Both the position numbers and the translations under genes were made by a program. Of a stretch of 11,191 nt of DNA, positions 8,231-11,191 are shown in pieces. The notes below the pieces were generated by a model, which made no database searches, was not told the origin of the DNA, and worked only from the letters and a program-made list of their open reading frames with translations. The first letter of the stretch is position 1, and each line of letters begins with the position of its first letter. The DNA is from Larix sibirica (taxonomy: Eukaryota > Streptophyta > Pinopsida > Pinales > Pinaceae), in the NCBI GenBank assembly GCA_004151065.3, contig NWUY0300006271.1:34583-45773 (forward strand), read 5' to 3'.

Positions 8231-8416
8231 ACCTTTGATTGGCTAAGAGCTCCCTCTTTCTGGGAGAGCATAGATGTTGAGTGGGAGACTGACCTAGAGA
8301 TCTTTGGCAAAGGTGGAAACTTGCTCATCCAATCTGCATCGAATGTAATAATATGCCAATGGATTCAATTCTTCAAAATACACTATGATGCACTGTTTCT
8401 TTGGAGAAATACATAA
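8222..8416 (+). other. Open coding-like stretch without a start codon, inside the intron
   Basis: Frame 2 is open for 64 codons between TGA at 8219-8221 and TAA at 8414-8416. It reads with protein-like texture: FDWLRAPSFWESIDVEWETD, then LEIFGKGGNLLIQSASNV, then ICQWIQFFKIHYDALFLW. There is no ATG in the useful part. I do not recognise it. It could be a retained exon fragment, a piece of another gene or transposon, or chance. Confidence 0.3.
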
Positions 8417-8829
8417 CCAAAAGAGGTCATAAATATTATCCTAGCCCGTTCAACCATAGTAACACCTATTTTTTAACCTAAACATCTAAAAAACATAAAG
8501 AGAAAATGTCGATGCCCGTCATAAAGAAGGGCTTTGGTGAATGAAAATTTCTTTTGAAATATGAATGCAAAATTCTAATGAATTGAAACATAATATTGAT
8601 TAGCAAACTGACAATGTTTGATGGTCTTCACTTCATTGGTGAATCCCCTCTTTGTCAACTATGTTCTAGAAGGTAGTCTTTGATACAAATTAATAACATA
8701 AAACCTATGATATGTGGAAAACGGAAACCTTATAAGAACAAACTTTGTTTAACTTAGTGATCCATTTAAACTTTGTAATTAAAGAAGACAATTGAGAACA
8801 GTGGGATTCAACACTGATTACTTGTGCAG

Positions 8830-8886
8830 GAGGAAATACAAGTTCTTACTCGTATATTCAAAGATCGATTATTCTGTCCCTACTGA
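8830..8886 (+). other. GTPase pseudogene exon B (short, stop-interrupted)
   Basis: The acceptor TTGTGCAG ends at 8829. In phase 0 from exon A the frame reads EEIQVLTRIFKDRLFCPY and then TGA at 8884-8886. A charged segment with an IF/F-rich helix after the NLTIFN region is plausible in VLIG-like G domains. The match is weak, and the true 3' border is unknown. The following 400 bp show no coding sense and may be a further intron or an insertion. Confidence 0.4.
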
Positions 8887-9293
8887 ATCCTGAAGAGAAT
8901 TCTGTAATTTGTGATTATGTTCCATGGGAATGAGATTTTGCAACCCTTTCATGTCAACTCTATTTAATGTCAAAAAGGATTTTCTGTGTATCATTTTTTA
9001 TGATTTAACTATGCCCTGGATTTTATATTCCATATATGGCTCCAATAAGACATAGCACTTCTGCCCAATCTTCTTGTTTAAAAATAGGATTTCAACAGTA
9101 CACATTTATAATCTTCCAATGCTAAATTGATATAAAAAGAAAGTCTCAACCTCTGCCAAACTCCCAAATGATTTTGATCATGAAATTGTCTTGGATTTAA
9201 AAAATAGAAAATTGAAATAATATCAAAAATTTACTTTCTAAAAATATGTGTAATTTGAGATTGATTGGACTTATTGATCCCCATTAATCCCTC
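8887..9293. other. AT-rich gap between GTPase exons
   Basis: No coding-like reading or repeat family was recognised. It contains A/T-rich stretches (for example around 9197-9245). It is probably an intron of the GTPase locus or decayed insertion sequence, since GTPase-like reading resumes from about 9400. Confidence 0.4.
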
Positions 9294-10052
9294 ATGATTC
9301 AAATTGAATTCCATAAGAATTGTTTCTTTAATGCTTTTAAAAACTCAAATAACACTCCTGTTGAGTCTCATTTGGAGAAAGAGACAAAGGACAAAAAGAT
9401 CTTCAAGGGAATTTTCTATATCGAGGACGTGGACAGTTCAGATGTGAACAATTTGAAACATGAAATCGAAGAAAATTTTTCCAGAATATGTTCCAAAAGT
9501 CATGAAAACTCTCTCTCAAAAATGTATGGTGGAAAGGTTGAAATAGCCGCATGCTTCCATATAATCAACCTGACTAGCAGGAAAGCTTAAGGGAAATCAC
9601 ATGTACAGTAAAAGAGATGACTTCATGCAATCAAAATGGTATCATGTGAAGCTAGCAATAGCACAGATTGCACCTAAAGACTGGACTTCTGTAGATGGTA
9701 AACGTGTAGCCCTCACGGTGCACATACTAAGGACAAATCTAAATTCTTATATAGATAGAGGATTCCTTTCATCCACAAGGGCAATCCAAATGCTAGTTAA
9801 TTTGAATACGCAAGAAGAAGTTTCAGATTTTCCAGCTGCTGTTGAGAAGTTCACATTAAATGATTTCCCCGATACTGGCTTAGATTTGGCACCTTCACAA
9901 GAACCAACAGCAGTTGCTGAAGCATTTTATCTGAGCTCAGGTCAATATTAGAAAGTGTTGTGCCAAGAAAAGCAAATGATGGTGAATGGTGGCACTCTGT
10001 TTTCAAAAGCTTTTTGGGGTGCATTGGCAGATCAAAGGTGAAAGCAAATTAA
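9294..10052 (+). other. GTPase pseudogene exon C: post-G-domain and C-terminus
   Basis: Frame 0 (from ATG 9294, but family-like only from about KIFKGIFYIEDVDSSDVNN near 9400) continues through LKHEIEENFSRI and LSKMYGGKVEIAACF to TAA 9588-9590. Frame 1 is open from 9574 and carries KWYHVKLAIAQIAPKDWTSV, then DGKRVALTVHILRTNLNSYI and DFPAAVEKFTLNDFPDTGLD to TAG 9949-9951. Frame 0 resumes with ILESVVPRKANDGEWWHSVF and FKSFLGCIGRSKVKAN before TAA 10050-10052. Two opposite frame changes inside otherwise continuous text show indels. The ATGs at 9294 and 9601 are internal and should not be annotated as starts. The true left border is unresolved. Confidence 0.65.
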
Positions 10053-10583
10053 ACAATAGTTGATGTCCAACACAGAGGATTTTTCCAGTTCGAATGAGGT
10101 GCAAAAATTACAGTTCAAGACTGCTGCAGGATTTCAGAAATGAAGCAAAGGCTGTCTGTTTGCATATGTAAATGCTCTAAATACTTTTGGAGATGTATGC
10201 TTGAAAAGGGCCATGTCTCCTCTCATTCTTGCATGGGTAGCCATGTATGTTCAGAAAAATGCATGTCTAACAATTTAATATAATCTGTACCAATACAATC
10301 AATCTAGTTTAGTTTTCAAAGTTTGTATGCACTGATGTTGCATTCCATCTGTTATTGCACAAACTAGCATGTGAAATCAAAGCCCTGAAGAACAATGCTA
10401 GCCAATGGGGAACTAAGAGGGAGGTCATTGTTACCTCACCAACCCTCTTCTGCGCTTTAGGTTGGTTCTTATCCGACACAAGGGGGCTTCCCTAAGATAG
10501 GAGTGCTAAGACTATGACAAGGAGGATCAAGCTGATATGAAGAAATATCTTAACAAAACACGTTGTAGCATAAAAAGTAAAAG
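10053..10583. other. 3' flank of the GTPase relic; no gene
   Basis: No supported coding frame is seen. A weak open reading near 10077-10170 (PTQRIFPVRMRCKNYSSRLL) is not interpretable. A 7-bp inverted repeat (ACCAACC 10438-10444 with GGTTGGT 10460-10466) lies in a less AT-rich patch, about 10400-10500. That patch looks repeat-derived and precedes the large inverted repeat. Confidence 0.45.
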
Positions 10584-11191
10584 AGTGATTGAAGGATCAA
10601 GAGATTAGTGCCTATACCAACAAGCGAAAATGGAGTCAAGAGGTCAATCCAATAGGGCAAGTACATGAATGGTTAAGACAAGAAAGGGCCACTAAAGCAT
10701 GCCACAAGAAGCCCTAACAAGCTGAAAAAATGAATGTAGAAAATAGGCTAGGAGATCCCAAAAGGTGCCACATCAAGACATTGCTAATGGGGTATGGCTT
10801 ACACAACGAAGTATTACAAGCAACAACTCTAGAAGATGATAGGAGTAAGCTAATATGATCATGCATAAGACATCAAAGGGAACTAGAGAGAGAAATTCCT
10901 CACATGAAACCCTTCCTGCATTGCAGATATGCCCTTCTCATATGGCGCAGAAAAGCAAATTCTGGCAATTCTACACATTACCAACAACATTTAGAAATAG
11001 AAAAATAAGCCACATTGATAGGATAGAAACCCTTAAACTTCACATATGCTCCAAGAAAATATATCCATTAATCTCCAAGTTAGGGAAGCTCCAAAAATCC
11101 AGCCATTCATGGACTTGCCCTCTTGGATTCACCTCTTAACTCCATTTGCCCTTGTTGGTATAGGCACTAATCTCTTGATCCTTCCATGACT
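10584..11191. repeat. Large inverted repeat (89-bp arms, 430-bp spacer), cut by window end
   Basis: The arm 10584-10672 is the reverse complement of 11103-11191 with 8 mismatches and no gaps over 89 bp (about 91% identity). The first 34 bp after 10591 are identical. The outer end coincides with the end of the window, so the arm may continue. Inside the spacer (10673-11102) homology stops abruptly. Possible explanations are terminal inverted repeats of a foldback or MITE-like DNA element, or two copies of a dispersed repeat inserted in opposite orientation. No transposase frame or target-site duplication is visible. The open frame at 10855-11139 overlaps this structure and has no coding signature. 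Confidence 0.85.

Larger units (their letters stand above)
7478..8829 (+). other. 1.35-kb intron of the GTPase pseudogene
   Basis: The intron starts GTAGGT and ends ACTTGTGCAG. Both borders are good plant splice sites, and both flanking exons join in phase 0. It hosts a SINE in the gene's orientation (7578-7786), a 14-bp tandem duplication, a minus-strand B-box-like patch, a partial relative of the SINE's 3' half, and an open coding-like stretch (8222-8416). Size and content fit repeat-expanded introns of large plant genomes. Confidence 0.55.
7025..10052 (+). pseudogene. VLIG/GVIN-type large GTPase pseudogene (partial, non-processed)
   Basis: Three separated plus-strand segments read as consecutive parts of one large GTPase. 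In order they show the P-loop remnant LGKSYLLN (7260-7283), GRCT (7314-7325), the G3 region VVLDLEGLG (ending 7395), QEDM followed by LNADINNLTIFN, then a DVD-containing segment, LSKMYGGKVEI, and a C-terminal region ending FKSFLGCIGRSKVKAN. This order (GKS, GRCT, D-x-E-G-L, an E/D-rich helix, NLTI) is that of VLIG-type G domains, known from interferon-inducible giant GTPases and relatives in other eukaryotes. The gene is broken: frame changes near 7110, 7329, 7400, 9575-9590 and 9940, with stops at 7155-7157 and 8884-8886. Preserved splice borders point to a duplicated gene copy that decayed in place. The family call rests on motif order recalled, not on a search. Confidence 0.7.

Noticed and set aside
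10855-11139. 94-codon open frame near the end
   Set aside because: It overlaps the spacer and right arm of the inverted repeat and has no coding signature.

Overview
The window looks like nuclear DNA of a land plant, most plausibly a gymnosperm. The evidence is AT-rich non-coding sequence, plant-type GT-AG introns, tRNA-derived SINEs with A-rich tails, and coding matter thinly spread between decayed repeats. No bacterial operon, rRNA, true tRNA gene or CRISPR array is visible. One base is undetermined (position 4080). The organism call is inference.

Layout. Positions 88-1750 (+) hold a broken multi-exon gene for a His/Pro/Gln-rich protein of unknown function, interrupted by in-frame stops and one homopolymer frameshift. 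Positions 1751-7024 have no convincing intact gene. This stretch holds a minus-strand tRNA-derived SINE (about 2781-3050), a degenerate retroelement primer-binding-site-like motif (4953-4968, -), and two coding-like minus-strand patches (5130-5252; 5955-6164, the second a possible first exon of a membrane protein). Positions 7025-10052 (+) are the most informative part. They hold a decayed GTPase gene whose pieces carry the signature order of a VLIG/GVIN-type large G domain: P-loop GKS, then GRCT, then DLEGLG, then QEDM, then a C-terminal helical region. Its frame switches several times, yet splice borders at 7024/7025, 7477/7478 and 8829/8830 remain recognisable. The 1.35-kb intron between its first two exons contains a full-length SINE (7578-7786) with a 7-bp target-site duplication, relatives of that SINE's 3' part, and a coding-like open stretch (8222-8416).

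Positions 10053-10583 are non-coding flank. Positions 10584-11191 form a large inverted repeat: 89-bp arms at about 91% identity around a 430-bp spacer, with the outer end cut by the window edge.

How it works together: no intact gene is demonstrated, and the two main loci are unrelated relics in a repeat-rich landscape. The GTPase relic is the main biological interest. VLIG/GVIN proteins are best known as interferon-inducible giant GTPases of animals, and here a related G domain sits in what appears to be a plant genome as a duplicated, non-processed pseudogene.
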